Positions 1 to 7,000 of a stretch of DNA of 11,400 nucleotides are shown piece after piece. Position numbers and translations under genes: made by a program. The first letter of the stretch is position 1, and the number at the start of each line of letters is the position of its first letter. Source of the DNA: an uncultured Roseburia sp. GTDB lineage: Bacteria; Bacillota; Clostridia; Lachnospirales; Lachnospiraceae. The stretch covers positions 1 to 11,400 of the forward strand of contig CANODN010000044.1 in the NCBI GenBank assembly GCA_947564765.1, read 5' to 3'. The notes beneath the pieces are model-generated. The model did no database searches. It had not been told where the DNA came from and was given only the letters and a program-made list of their open reading frames with translations.

Positions 1-53
1 ATATCGGAAAAGATTGTTCGAAGGGAATATTTCAGGCTTTGGGTCAAAATCAT
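1..53 (-). CDS. Possible 5' end of a gene truncated by the window edge
   Basis: An ATG on the minus strand (complement of 51-53) opens a frame that stays open to the window edge. It encodes MILTQSLKYSLRTIFSD. An AGGA sequence lies 8 nt upstream of the ATG, and the start is 18 nt beyond the stop of the flavoprotein gene, so it could be the second gene of that operon. The pattern (hydrophobic/basic N-terminus with a QSLK..LRTI run) is reminiscent of the cytoplasmic start of ABC-transporter permeases, but 17 residues are far too few to assign a function. An overlapping frame is also open here but has no start codon in the window, so this call is tentative. Confidence 0.3.
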   Translation of the reverse strand, partial: MILTQSLKYSLRTIFSD

Positions 54-71
54 AGGCGTGATCCTGTCTGA

Positions 72-698
72 TCAGCGGATAAAATTCGTCTTTTCACTAT
101 ATTCGTTTTGCGGAATCAAAATTCCCTGTTTCTTTCCTGCTTCTATACATTTTAATATCCATGCCATATTTCTTCCCAGATTCCGCATAACCTGCAGCCC
201 TTCTTTATCCTGCATAACATCCTCCGGTTTGCTGCCGTGTACCATATTCCAATAAGTAGACGATACCACCGGCATTTCTGAAATCGTAAAATATTTATTG
301 ATCACATCAACAGATGCCGTCGTCCCTGCTCTCCTTGCAGAAGCAATTGCCGCCCCCGGTTTATGGGCAAATGCACTCTTACCCGCAAAAAACATTCTGT
401 CTAATGCGCTTAACAGCCTGCCTGTGGGATGTGCATAATACACCGGCGTTCCAAATACAAATCCGTCTGCAGCTTCTGCTTTTCCTATAATTTCATTGAT
501 ACAGTCATCGTCAAAAATACATCCCTTATGCTTTGTGTTGCATTGTCCACAGCCAATGCAGTCTCTGAGCGGTCCTGCGAAAAGCCATACAATTTCTGTT
601 TCGATTCCTTCCTGCTGCAGCGTCTTTTCCACCTCGGTCAACGCCGTATAAGTACATCCCTTTTCTTTTGCACTTCCATTCACTAACAAGACTTTCAT
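72..698 (-). CDS. Flavodoxin-fold iron-sulfur flavoprotein / NAD(P)H-dependent FMN reductase-like protein
   Basis: A 208-residue cytoplasmic protein of the flavodoxin-like NADPH-dependent FMN reductase superfamily. The N-terminal beta strand and phosphate-binding loop (MKVLLVNGSAKEKGCTYTAL) are typical of FMN binding, as is the TPVYYAHPTG segment near residues 84-93 that would contact the isoalloxazine ring. Residues C47, C50, C53 and C60 form a C-x2-C-x2-C-x6-C cluster. This matches the compact cysteine motif of the Isf iron-sulfur flavoproteins, so a [4Fe-4S] cluster next to FMN is plausible. Length is normal, and the C-terminus ending TNFIR agrees with homologues as I remember them. A strong AGGAGG site sits 7 nt before the ATG. 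Physiological substrate and partner are unknown; a role in electron transfer or redox/quinone detoxification is inferred from the family only. Confidence 0.85.
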   Translation of the reverse strand: MKVLLVNGSAKEKGCTYTALTEVEKTLQQEGIETEIVWLFAGPLRDCIGCGQCNTKHKGCIFDDDCINEIIGKAEAADGFVFGTPVYYAHPTGRLLSALDRMFFAGKSAFAHKPGAAIASARRAGTTASVDVINKYFTISEMPVVSSTYWNMVHGSKPEDVMQDKEGLQVMRNLGRNMAWILKCIEAGKKQGILIPQNEYSEKTNFIR

Positions 699-752
699 AA
701 TTATTCCTCCTGATTTATATTCTTAAATTTTCTCCGCGATTGGCACAATATC

Positions 753-781
753 ATTATATTTCCAAAAAACATGCAAATCAA
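753..781 (-). promoter_or_regulatory. Promoter of the flavoprotein gene
   Basis: On the minus strand a -35 element TTGATT (complement of 776-781) is followed after exactly 17 bp by a perfect -10 TATAAT (complement of 753-758). This is a near-consensus sigma-A promoter. The predicted start lies near 746, giving a leader of about 47 nt before the flavoprotein ATG. The promoter is back to back with the one proposed for ridA. Confidence 0.7.
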
Positions 782-810
782 TATTAGATATTCTCTTTTT
801 GGCAAAAAAA

Positions 811-819
811 TGCTACAAT
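811..819 (+). promoter_or_regulatory. Extended -10 promoter for the ridA transcript
   Basis: The sequence TGCTACAAT is an extended -10 element (TG, one base, TACAAT). A recognisable -35 is lacking: the hexamer 17 bp upstream is TTCTCT. Initiation would fall near 826, just before the first copy of the 52-bp repeat, so the repeats would lie in a leader of about 140 nt. Confidence 0.5.
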
Positions 820-828
820 TTAAACAAA

Positions 829-952
829 GATGCGCAATAATAATGAAATACCCTTCGGGTATCCCTTTTTGCGCGGAAAAGATGCGCAATAATAATGAAA
901 CACCCTTCGGGTATCCCTTTTTGCGCGGGAAAGATGCGCAATAACAATGAAA
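829..952 (+). repeat. 52-bp tandem repeat, 2.4 copies, with nested inverted repeats
   Basis: Two full copies (829-880 and 881-932) differ at only two positions (849/901 T to C, 877/929 A to G). A 20-base partial third copy (933-952, one mismatch) ends exactly at the ridA ribosome binding site. Each full unit has an outer inverted repeat GCGCAA/TTGCGC. Inside it lies an inner palindrome of the form ATACCC-TTC-GGGTAT, perfect in copy 1 and with one mismatch in copy 2. The inner stem is followed by CCCTTTTT, which gives it a weak terminator-like look. The element would be transcribed as the ridA leader and fold into two successive hairpins. Function is unknown. Confidence 0.9.
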
Positions 953-967
953 GCGAGGTTATTTTAT

Positions 968-1339
968 ATGAATACGATCTGTACACCCAATGCGCCCGGA
1001 GCCATCGGCCCTTATTCCCAGGGTTATGAGGCAAACGGTTTTGTCTTTACCTCCGGACAGATTGCAATTATCCCTGAAACCGGAGAAATCGCCGAAGGCA
1101 TCGCTGCCCAGGCCGGTCAGTGCTGCAAAAATGTCGGTGCCATTTTAGAAGCTGCCGGCTGCAGCTACGATAACGTAATCAAAACCACTTGTTTTCTGGC
1201 CGATATGAATGATTTTGCAGTGTTTAATGAAATTTATGCCGGCTATTTTACATCCAAGCCGGCACGAAGCTGCGTTGCCGTCAAAGAACTCCCCAAGGGC
1301 GTTCTCTGTGAGGTAGAAGCCATTGCCGTTAAAGAATGA
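968..1339 (+). CDS. ridA: RidA family reactive intermediate/enamine deaminase
   Basis: A 123-residue protein of the RidA (YjgF/YER057c/UK114) family. These homotrimeric cytosolic enzymes hydrolyse reactive 2-aminoacrylate and related enamines/imines made by PLP enzymes, releasing ammonia and a keto acid. Family signatures are all present: the N-terminal APGAIGPYSQG segment, FTSGQI at 27-32, and the C-terminal block RSCVAVKELPKGVLCEVEAIA. That block contains the carboxylate-binding arginine (R100) and the glutamate (E116) that positions water. An upstream in-frame ATG at 947 would add seven residues, but it lies inside the repeat. The ATG at 968 has a GCGAGG site 9 nt upstream and gives the normal family N-terminus, so 968 is preferred. 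It is transcribed alone and ends at a bidirectional terminator. Confidence 0.95.
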   Translation: MNTICTPNAPGAIGPYSQGYEANGFVFTSGQIAIIPETGEIAEGIAAQAGQCCKNVGAILEAAGCSYDNVIKTTCFLADMNDFAVFNEIYAGYFTSKPARSCVAVKELPKGVLCEVEAIAVKE

Positions 1340-1344
1340 CAAAA

Positions 1345-1379
1345 AGTTCCGGCATGCAGATCCTTCTGCAGCCGGAACT
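1345..1379. terminator. Bidirectional rho-independent terminator between convergent genes
   Basis: The inverted repeat AGTTCCGGC/GCCGGAACT (1345-1353 and 1371-1379) contains an inner TGCAG/CTGCA pairing and a 6-nt loop. On the minus strand the stem is followed directly by TTTTT, a good tail for the coiled-coil gene. On the plus strand the tail is CTTTAAA, weaker but usable for ridA. It sits in the 57-bp gap between the two convergent stops. Confidence 0.85.
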
Positions 1380-1396
1380 CTTTAAAATAAATCCCA

Positions 1397-2308
1397 TTAA
1401 GTTGTCACGTTTACACTCAGTCCTTTTAAATCTTCTTCTAATAATTTCTGTTCCTGCATGATCTTTTTGATCTGATCGTTGACATCCTCCATAATCTCAC
1501 TGCTGTCCACTGCCTGTTCGGTCAGCTCGGTTACGTTCTCACGAATATCTTCAATCAGCTCCTCTTTCTCCTTTTTATCTTCCTTCGCAGCCTCGATGCG
1601 TGCTTCTTCCTCTTCCTTCTTCTCTTCCCGTTTATCGGCAGCTTCTTTGACTTCCTCTGCCTTCTCATCCAGTTTTTCTCTGGCGTCATCAATAAGCATT
1701 CCTTCAATTTCTTTGGAAGCAGCCGCTAAAATAGATTCCTTCGCCTTTTCTGCGTCTACCATACCGTGCGTCTTTAACCGCTCTAACTGGATCGAACGGA
1801 TCGCGCCGGCTTCCCCGCTGATAATCTGATTGTTTGTTTCTAACTGCGTTTTCCAGTAATCTGCCGCTTTATACAAATCCATGGAAATCTGCTGATATTC
1901 TGTCAGCTCTCCCATGTTATCCAGACGCTCCTGCTCTTCCTCTGTCAAAAGCTCCGTAGAACCATGCGCCTGTATGTCATATGCCTTCTGCAAAAGCTCC
2001 AAATCCTTCTGCTCCTGACTGTCATCCGCAACATTGTAGTATTCTTTGGTCTGTGCCATCTGCTGCTTGTAATCATTTAAAAAAGCATTTGCCTCTTCAT
2101 TGTCTGCCTGAAGTCTTTTAATCTTCCCCTTGATATCCTCGATGTTGGTATCGACGGCTTTCTCTGCTTTGTTCGCCGTTGTCACCATACGCATCGCTTT
2201 TTTCTGATATAACTGTTTCTTCTGTGCAATCCGGTCCTGAACTGTCATTTCCTGTTTTTGAAAGGGTGTATTTCCCATGAAAAACGATTTGTTCTGTTGA
2301 ATTTTCAT
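1397..2308 (-). CDS. Coiled-coil protein of unknown function
   Basis: A 303-residue soluble protein with no signal peptide and no membrane segment. After a short N-terminus (MKIQQNKSFFMGNTPFQKQE) it is almost wholly predicted alpha helix. A first heptad-rich stretch runs from about 25 to 115. A middle segment around 120-185 contains LTEEEQERLDNM and a GEAGAIRSIQLERLKTHGM block. A very highly charged Glu/Lys/Ala helix follows at about 190-295 (for example KREEKKEEEEARIEAAKEDK). I recall similar uncharacterised proteins in Lachnospiraceae genomes but know no function. The start at 2308 is preferred over an upstream in-frame ATG at 2377 because a GGGAGG site lies 6 nt before it; the longer version would have an atypical N-terminus. 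It is monocistronic and ends at the shared terminator. A structural or scaffolding role would be a guess. Confidence 0.8.
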   Translation of the reverse strand: MKIQQNKSFFMGNTPFQKQEMTVQDRIAQKKQLYQKKAMRMVTTANKAEKAVDTNIEDIKGKIKRLQADNEEANAFLNDYKQQMAQTKEYYNVADDSQEQKDLELLQKAYDIQAHGSTELLTEEEQERLDNMGELTEYQQISMDLYKAADYWKTQLETNNQIISGEAGAIRSIQLERLKTHGMVDAEKAKESILAAASKEIEGMLIDDAREKLDEKAEEVKEAADKREEKKEEEEARIEAAKEDKKEKEELIEDIRENVTELTEQAVDSSEIMEDVNDQIKKIMQEQKLLEEDLKGLSVNVTT

Positions 2309-2423
2309 ATGCTTCCTCCCGTCCTTACTTCCTGTCTCAATCATCCGCCAGCAGGCTTCTGCCAATCTGGAAAACAAACTAGAATAATCTGTTTATGATA
2401 TCGGCAATTTTTCCAAAAATCTA

Positions 2424-2453
2424 AAGACAATACCATTCCGTTTATGTTAAAAT
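2424..2453 (+). promoter_or_regulatory. Candidate promoter for the 235-aa gene
   Basis: An extended -10 (TGTTAAAAT, with TAAAAT at 2448-2453) is preceded at 18 bp by AAGACA (2424-2429), a four-of-six match to the -35 consensus. The predicted start near 2460 leaves a very short leader holding the GGAGG site. Confidence 0.4.
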
Positions 2454-2476
2454 AGCAATCGTGGAGGTACCTGATT

Positions 2477-3184
2477 ATGAAATTAACTAACAAAACAATA
2501 GACAAACGGCCTACTATGGCAGAATGGCCGATACGCATATGGAACATCAGCGAATTCCCGGATCTGTTCAAAAAGGAAGCGCTTTCCTGGATGCAGGGTC
2601 CATTTGACAAATACATTTTTATTTATGCCCCCAAACGGCGCACGTCCCGGCAATCCTTTCCCTATTTGTTCGGATACGGAAAGGATTCCATCCTTTTTTT
2701 ACGTGAAACAGATGACCGGGTTGTTTCCGTTACCTTTGCGCGTCCGCAGATTACCCGAATAGATACCCGACGGGAGCTTTTAAATGCAGAACTGATCATC
2801 ACCTATGAAGAAAACAAGGCATCGCATACGCTGCAGATGCCCTATGTTCCATCGGTTTATTATCTCTATGATCCGTTTCTGGACTGGATGCTTGGCCTTG
2901 AAAAAGGCTTTTCCCCCGCTTTGGCAGAACGGGCGCATCCTCGTCCCGACCGGCTTTATCACGAAAGCCTTGCCATGTTCAACTATTCCTTAAACGCTTA
3001 CCGCTTAGGCACTTCATTTACAGAATATGCCTACTCCTCTAAGGTTCGCAGAAACCGCTGGATGCCTTGGAAAAAGGATCTGGAGGAATGGCTGGAAATC
3101 CCTCTGGAACACGGCACATTCCGGCTTCACTCCTTTAAGTATCTGACGGAATGTACCTATCTGATGCGTTGTGTTCCGATATAA
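2477..3184 (+). CDS. Uncharacterised 235-aa protein
   Basis: I do not recognise a named family. The start is well supported: GGAGG lies 9 nt upstream of the ATG. There is no signal peptide or transmembrane helix, so it should be cytosolic. Residues about 42-125 alternate short strand-like segments (KYIFIYAP, SILFLRE, VVSVTFARPQITRID, AELIITYEE), which would suit a small PH-like beta-barrel. Residues about 126-235 look more helical and carry many aromatic and basic residues (VYYLYDPFLDWMLGLEKGF, RRNRWMPWKKDLEEWLE). Its stop is only 9 bp from the stop of the convergent TlpA-like gene, with no terminator between. Transcripts of the two may therefore overlap at their 3' ends. Confidence 0.75.
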   Translation: MKLTNKTIDKRPTMAEWPIRIWNISEFPDLFKKEALSWMQGPFDKYIFIYAPKRRTSRQSFPYLFGYGKDSILFLRETDDRVVSVTFARPQITRIDTRRELLNAELIITYEENKASHTLQMPYVPSVYYLYDPFLDWMLGLEKGFSPALAERAHPRPDRLYHESLAMFNYSLNAYRLGTSFTEYAYSSKVRRNRWMPWKKDLEEWLEIPLEHGTFRLHSFKYLTECTYLMRCVPI

Positions 3185-3193
3185 GAATCTGGC

Positions 3194-3835
3194 TCACTGC
3201 GTTACTCCTCCCAGAACTTCTTCCACAATCCCCTTCCATGTTTCCAGGGAACGGCTTCCGGAATAGGTTTCTCCCACAATGTTACCTTCTTTGTCCACAA
3301 AAAACGTTTCCGGAACTGCCTGGATGCTCAGCAATCTACCGTTTAAACCGCTTTCATCCGGTATCAGAAACGGATATGTCACACCCAGCTGTTCTGCCAG
3401 AAGCTTTGCTTTTTCAACAGCCGTTTGATCCGTTCCGCCGTATCCGTCGGCCGCGTCCAGCACAATACCGACTACATTTACGCCCTGATCGCTCATATCA
3501 TTTCTCAGCGTTTCCAGATCCGGAATTTCATTGATACACGGCGTACACCAGGTTGTAAAAACATTGACCATGGTCAAATCATAATCTGCAAATATCTCCT
3601 GGGTATAGGTCTCTCCTTCAATATCTTCCATAGAAAATACGAGTTTCCCGTCTGCATTTTCTTCTGCATCCTGCACCGGATCTGTTTCGGCTCCTGCATC
3701 AGATTCTGTCTGCACCTCTTCTGCCGCCTGCTCTTTTCTGTCTGCCTTCTCTCCGGAAGCACAGCCGCCTAAAATGCCAAGGCAGCACAGCCCCGTCAGA
3801 AACAGCACATATAAATTTTTCTTCTTTCTGCTCAT
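3194..3835 (-). CDS. TlpA/ResA-like thioredoxin-fold lipoprotein
   Basis: A 213-residue extracytoplasmic thiol-disulfide oxidoreductase. A basic n-region (MSRKKK) and a hydrophobic stretch lead to the lipobox LGGC (residues 22-25), so C25 should be lipidated and the protein held on the outer face of the membrane. An acidic, low-complexity linker (about 28-63) is followed by the thioredoxin fold. The active site is TWCTPC (C97 and C100), with a cis-proline at V174-P175 (AVPETFFVD). Proteins of this group usually act as thiol reductants fed by CcdA-type membrane proteins; none is present here, so the electron source is unknown. A GTG two codons upstream also opens the frame, but AAGGAG is only 2 nt from it and 8 nt from the ATG, so the ATG at 3835 is preferred. 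Confidence 0.9.
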   Translation of the reverse strand: MSRKKKNLYVLFLTGLCCLGILGGCASGEKADRKEQAAEEVQTESDAGAETDPVQDAEENADGKLVFSMEDIEGETYTQEIFADYDLTMVNVFTTWCTPCINEIPDLETLRNDMSDQGVNVVGIVLDAADGYGGTDQTAVEKAKLLAEQLGVTYPFLIPDESGLNGRLLSIQAVPETFFVDKEGNIVGETYSGSRSLETWKGIVEEVLGGVTQ

Positions 3836-3880
3836 AATCACAACTCCTTTTTTGATAAAATCATTTTACTAGACTATGCG

Positions 3881-3915
3881 TAAAAAAGCCAGTCTTTTTA
3901 GCACCTTAGACGGCT
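3881..3915 (-). terminator. Terminator-like hairpin upstream of the TlpA-like gene
   Basis: On the minus strand AGCCGTCT pairs with AGAC-T-GGCT (one bulged base, 12-nt loop) and is followed at once by TTTTTT. It lies 46 nt upstream of the lipoprotein start codon, between that gene and a possible minus-strand TATAAT at 3964-3969. It could end stray transcription or act as a leader attenuator; the sequence cannot decide between these. Confidence 0.45.
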
Positions 3916-3922
3916 GTTTCTG

Positions 3923-3952
3923 TTGGTAATTCCGTACATATTGTGTTATGAT
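3923..3952 (+). promoter_or_regulatory. Promoter of the sialidase gene
   Basis: A -35 TTGGTA (3923-3928) and an extended -10 TGTTATGAT (TATGAT at 3947-3952) are separated by 18 bp. Initiation near 3959 gives a leader of about 78 nt. The ATG at 4037 has only a very close AGGA (1 nt away) and a GAAGGGAAG about 14 nt upstream, so the ribosome binding site is atypical. Confidence 0.55.
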
Positions 3953-4036
3953 AAAATAAGAATATTATAAAGAAACCTGACAGCAAGAATCTTTGTATCA
4001 TATTCAAAAAAAGAGAAGGGAAGATTGGATTAGGAA

Positions 4037-7000
4037 ATGACAAAGAGAAAAAGGATTTTACAAGTATGGAAAAAAAGTATCAGCCTGGCAGTATCTTCTG
4101 CGTTACTGGCGTCAATGCTTCCGGCATTTCCCGTCCCGGTATCGGCGGCGGGAGCAGAAAACATCCCGGAAACGAACAGCGAAACAGATGCAGAGCTGAT
4201 CAAAGCAGGAAGTCTTCCGGCGACAGAAGACACGATGACAATTGCACAGCCGTTTTCGCCATGGACTGGAGGCAGCTACAGCTTCCGTATTCCATGTCTG
4301 ATTTCTCTGGAAAAAGGGGCACATGCAGGAAATCTTGTAGCAGCGGCAGATGCAAGATATACCACGCCGGGAGACGGCGGCGGTTTGGATACGATTGCAT
4401 CCGTATCTTCCGATATGGGAGAGACATGGAACTACAGTTTTCCGATATGGTTTCCGGACAGTGAAGGATACGCCAGCAAAAACGCCACAACCGTGATTGA
4501 TCCCGTACTGGTGGAAGGGCCGGACGGCACGATCTATTGTTCTGCGGATGTAAATCCGACAGGTATCACGACGCATTACGGCGGCATTCCGGAAGGAACA
4601 GGGTATGTGGACATAAACGGAACGAAACGTATTGCACTGACAGATACCTATGCCAATGCAGGAACCAATCCGGCGGCAGATGCGGCAATGGAAAAATACG
4701 CTTATTATGTCGGAGATTTTGAGAATGGATACGCCATTGTGCGGAAGCGTTCGGATGATACGGCAACAGACTGGCGCGTGGACGAATGGTATAACATTGA
4801 AAAGAAAGAAAACGGTGTGTATCAGCCTCTGGTACAGAAACAGGTAAATACGGACAAGGATATTCAGCAAAATGTTTTTTATGCGGCTTCAGAGCTCCAT
4901 GTATATAATATCGGATATATCTGGATGGTAGAATCCAAAGACGGCGGAAAGAGCTGGGAGAATCCGCAGATTTTAAATGACCAGATAAAATCCGAAACAG
5001 GAGAAAATGCAATTTTAGTATCTCCGGGCAAGGGACTTACCAGTTCAAAGGGTGTGATTACCATTCCGTTTTACAGTCAGTTTGGGATTGAAAAAGCAAG
5101 TTTTATTTATTCCAAAGATAAAGGAAGAACATGGAAGCGTACAAACAATGTTACACATTTACCGGCTGCGGCAAAATCCTCTGAAAGCGAAATGGTAGAA
5201 CTTTCCGACGGAACGCTGCGTATGTTTTCAAGAACGGGAAAAGACAAAATCAATAAGATCTGCTATACAGACGCCATCCAGGAGGATAACGGAGAATATT
5301 CCATGGGTGAAATGGCAGCGACAGACGCAGAGTGCTGGTCCGACTGTAATGTTACGGCAATTCGTTATTCAAAAAAGTCAAACGGAAAAGACCTGGTGCT
5401 TGTCGCATGTCCCAGCGGTCCGAACGGACGGCGCAATGGACAGATTTATTCTTTCCTGGTAAATGAAGACAAGACAATGACGCTGCTTCATAGATTTGAT
5501 ATTAAAGATCCGAATTACGGAGACGATTTTGCGTATTCCTGTATGGCGGAGCTTTCGGACGGTACCATCGGAATTCTCTGGGAGCCTACGACAAGCGGTT
5601 ACATCGGAAATGATCCATATGCGCTTCTTTATCATAATTACCATATCAAAGAATTAGTTCCGGATACGGATATTGAAGGCGTGACAGACGAGCCTCCCGT
5701 ATCGGACGGTGCAGAAAAGATTATATTGGAGCAGGGTGCAGACTATACGCTCAATGCAGAAACTGTTACGATAGAAGATGGCAGTGCGGATGCGGTTTCC
5801 ATTGCTCCTGTGAATAACTACTTCCTTTGTGACAGCAAAACGGCTGCAGCCGTAAATCCGTCTGCAGCAATTGAAAATGCATGGATGACATTTACAGAGG
5901 GAAGCGGAGAAAATACCTGGCGCATTAAAAATGAATTTACCAATCATTATCTGACAAATTCGAATAATTTCCAGATTTATTATATGAATCCGATTCCTGA
6001 AGATATGCTGCTTGAGAAAGTCGGACAGGGGGAAGAAACCGTATTTCGGATAAAAAACAAGGCATCCGGAAGTTATATCTGCTACAGTAAAACAGCCACA
6101 GCATTTGACCGCATGCAAAATTATAATGCTTCCTGGACAGAGGGAACCTATGATTTTATTCTTCTGAAGAAGAGTGAAACCGTTTCTGATGATGATTTGA
6201 TCCCGGGATATGAAAGAGTCACAGAACTTAGTTCGGGAGAGCGTTATCTGATCGCATGCAGCTGCGATGAAGATTTGATCGTATTTTATCCCTATGCAGA
6301 GGATTGTGCCTCCTGGGCAGGTGCAGGTTCCATCTGGAGTTCTTCCCGCAGACAAAGGGTAAAATTCTTTAAAAAAGAGATTGCTTTGGTAAAGCAGACT
6401 GTCATTACAGGACTTTCTGCAGGAGAAACCGTGAAAGTGCGTGCCGACGGGACGATCTACAATATCCAGATAAAGGACCCGGTATCAAGAGAAGCTGTAG
6501 AACGGATCTTCTCCTCTGCAAAACAGGAGGCGGATACTTATCTGAAAGCAGCGCAGGGGGATTATTCCAATGAGACATGGAGTGCTTTGCAAAACGCCTG
6601 CAAAGCTATACGAGACGCATCAGAAGACAGTTCTGTTCCCGAGATGAAGTCCTTCGTTGAAAATTTGAATGCGGCAAAAAATGGTCTGCAGCTCCTTGAC
6701 AGAGCGGCGGAAGAATCAAACGCCAAAAAGAGCATGGAAAAAGCAAAGGACGACTATCAGGCAGGCAAGACAAAATATACGCAAGTGTCTTATGAAGCTT
6801 TTAAAAAGGCATATGACGCATTAAACCGCGCGCTTTCGGAAACGGAAAATAAGATCGGTGCGGAAGAACTAAAGAAATTGTATCAGGATCTTGAAAAGGC
6901 ACAGAGTGCACTGAAAGCAAAATTACCGGAACACGAAGAAGGAAAGGTATATCCGGCGGGTGATTATTCTTATAAAATTATCAGCCTTTCCGGACATACG

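Noticed and set aside
1..130. Possible frameshift at the end of the flavoprotein gene: an overlapping frame continues past its stop with a protein-like sequence (DEFYPLIRQDHAYDFDPK).
   Set aside because: The in-frame ending TNFIR fits the flavoprotein family as remembered, and the length is normal, so no frameshift is needed. The other frame has no start codon in the window.
829..952. CRISPR array.
   Set aside because: The copies are directly abutting with no unique spacers between them, the number is under three, and no cas genes are present.
947..967. Upstream ATG of ridA adding seven residues.
   Set aside because: It lies in the repeat, lacks a ribosome binding site, and would give an N-terminal extension unlike RidA proteins; the GCGAGG site fits the ATG at 968.
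701..1034. Two minus-strand frames through the repeat region (62 and 73 codons).
   Set aside because: They exist only because the repeat unit is open on that strand; both contain the same repeated peptide, and neither has a convincing ribosome binding site.
1479..1829. Serine-rich plus-strand frame of 116 codons.
   Set aside because: It is the antisense of the Glu/Lys-rich coiled-coil gene; the low-complexity Ser/Phe composition is what that antisense produces.
4112..4870. Long minus-strand frame (252 codons) inside the sialidase gene.
   Set aside because: It overlaps the catalytic domain, is rich in Cys/Arg/His as expected for antisense frames, and has no start signal.
5654..6355. Minus-strand frame (233 codons) inside the sialidase gene.
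   Set aside because: Antisense shadow with an Ile/Cys-rich unnatural composition; the sense frame encodes a continuous multidomain protein.
6230..6480. Frameshift in the sialidase around residues 730-810, where the sequence is Cys-rich and irregular.
   Set aside because: The reading frame stays open, and the downstream segment (ITGLSAGETVKV) continues the expected small beta module, so sequence divergence is enough.
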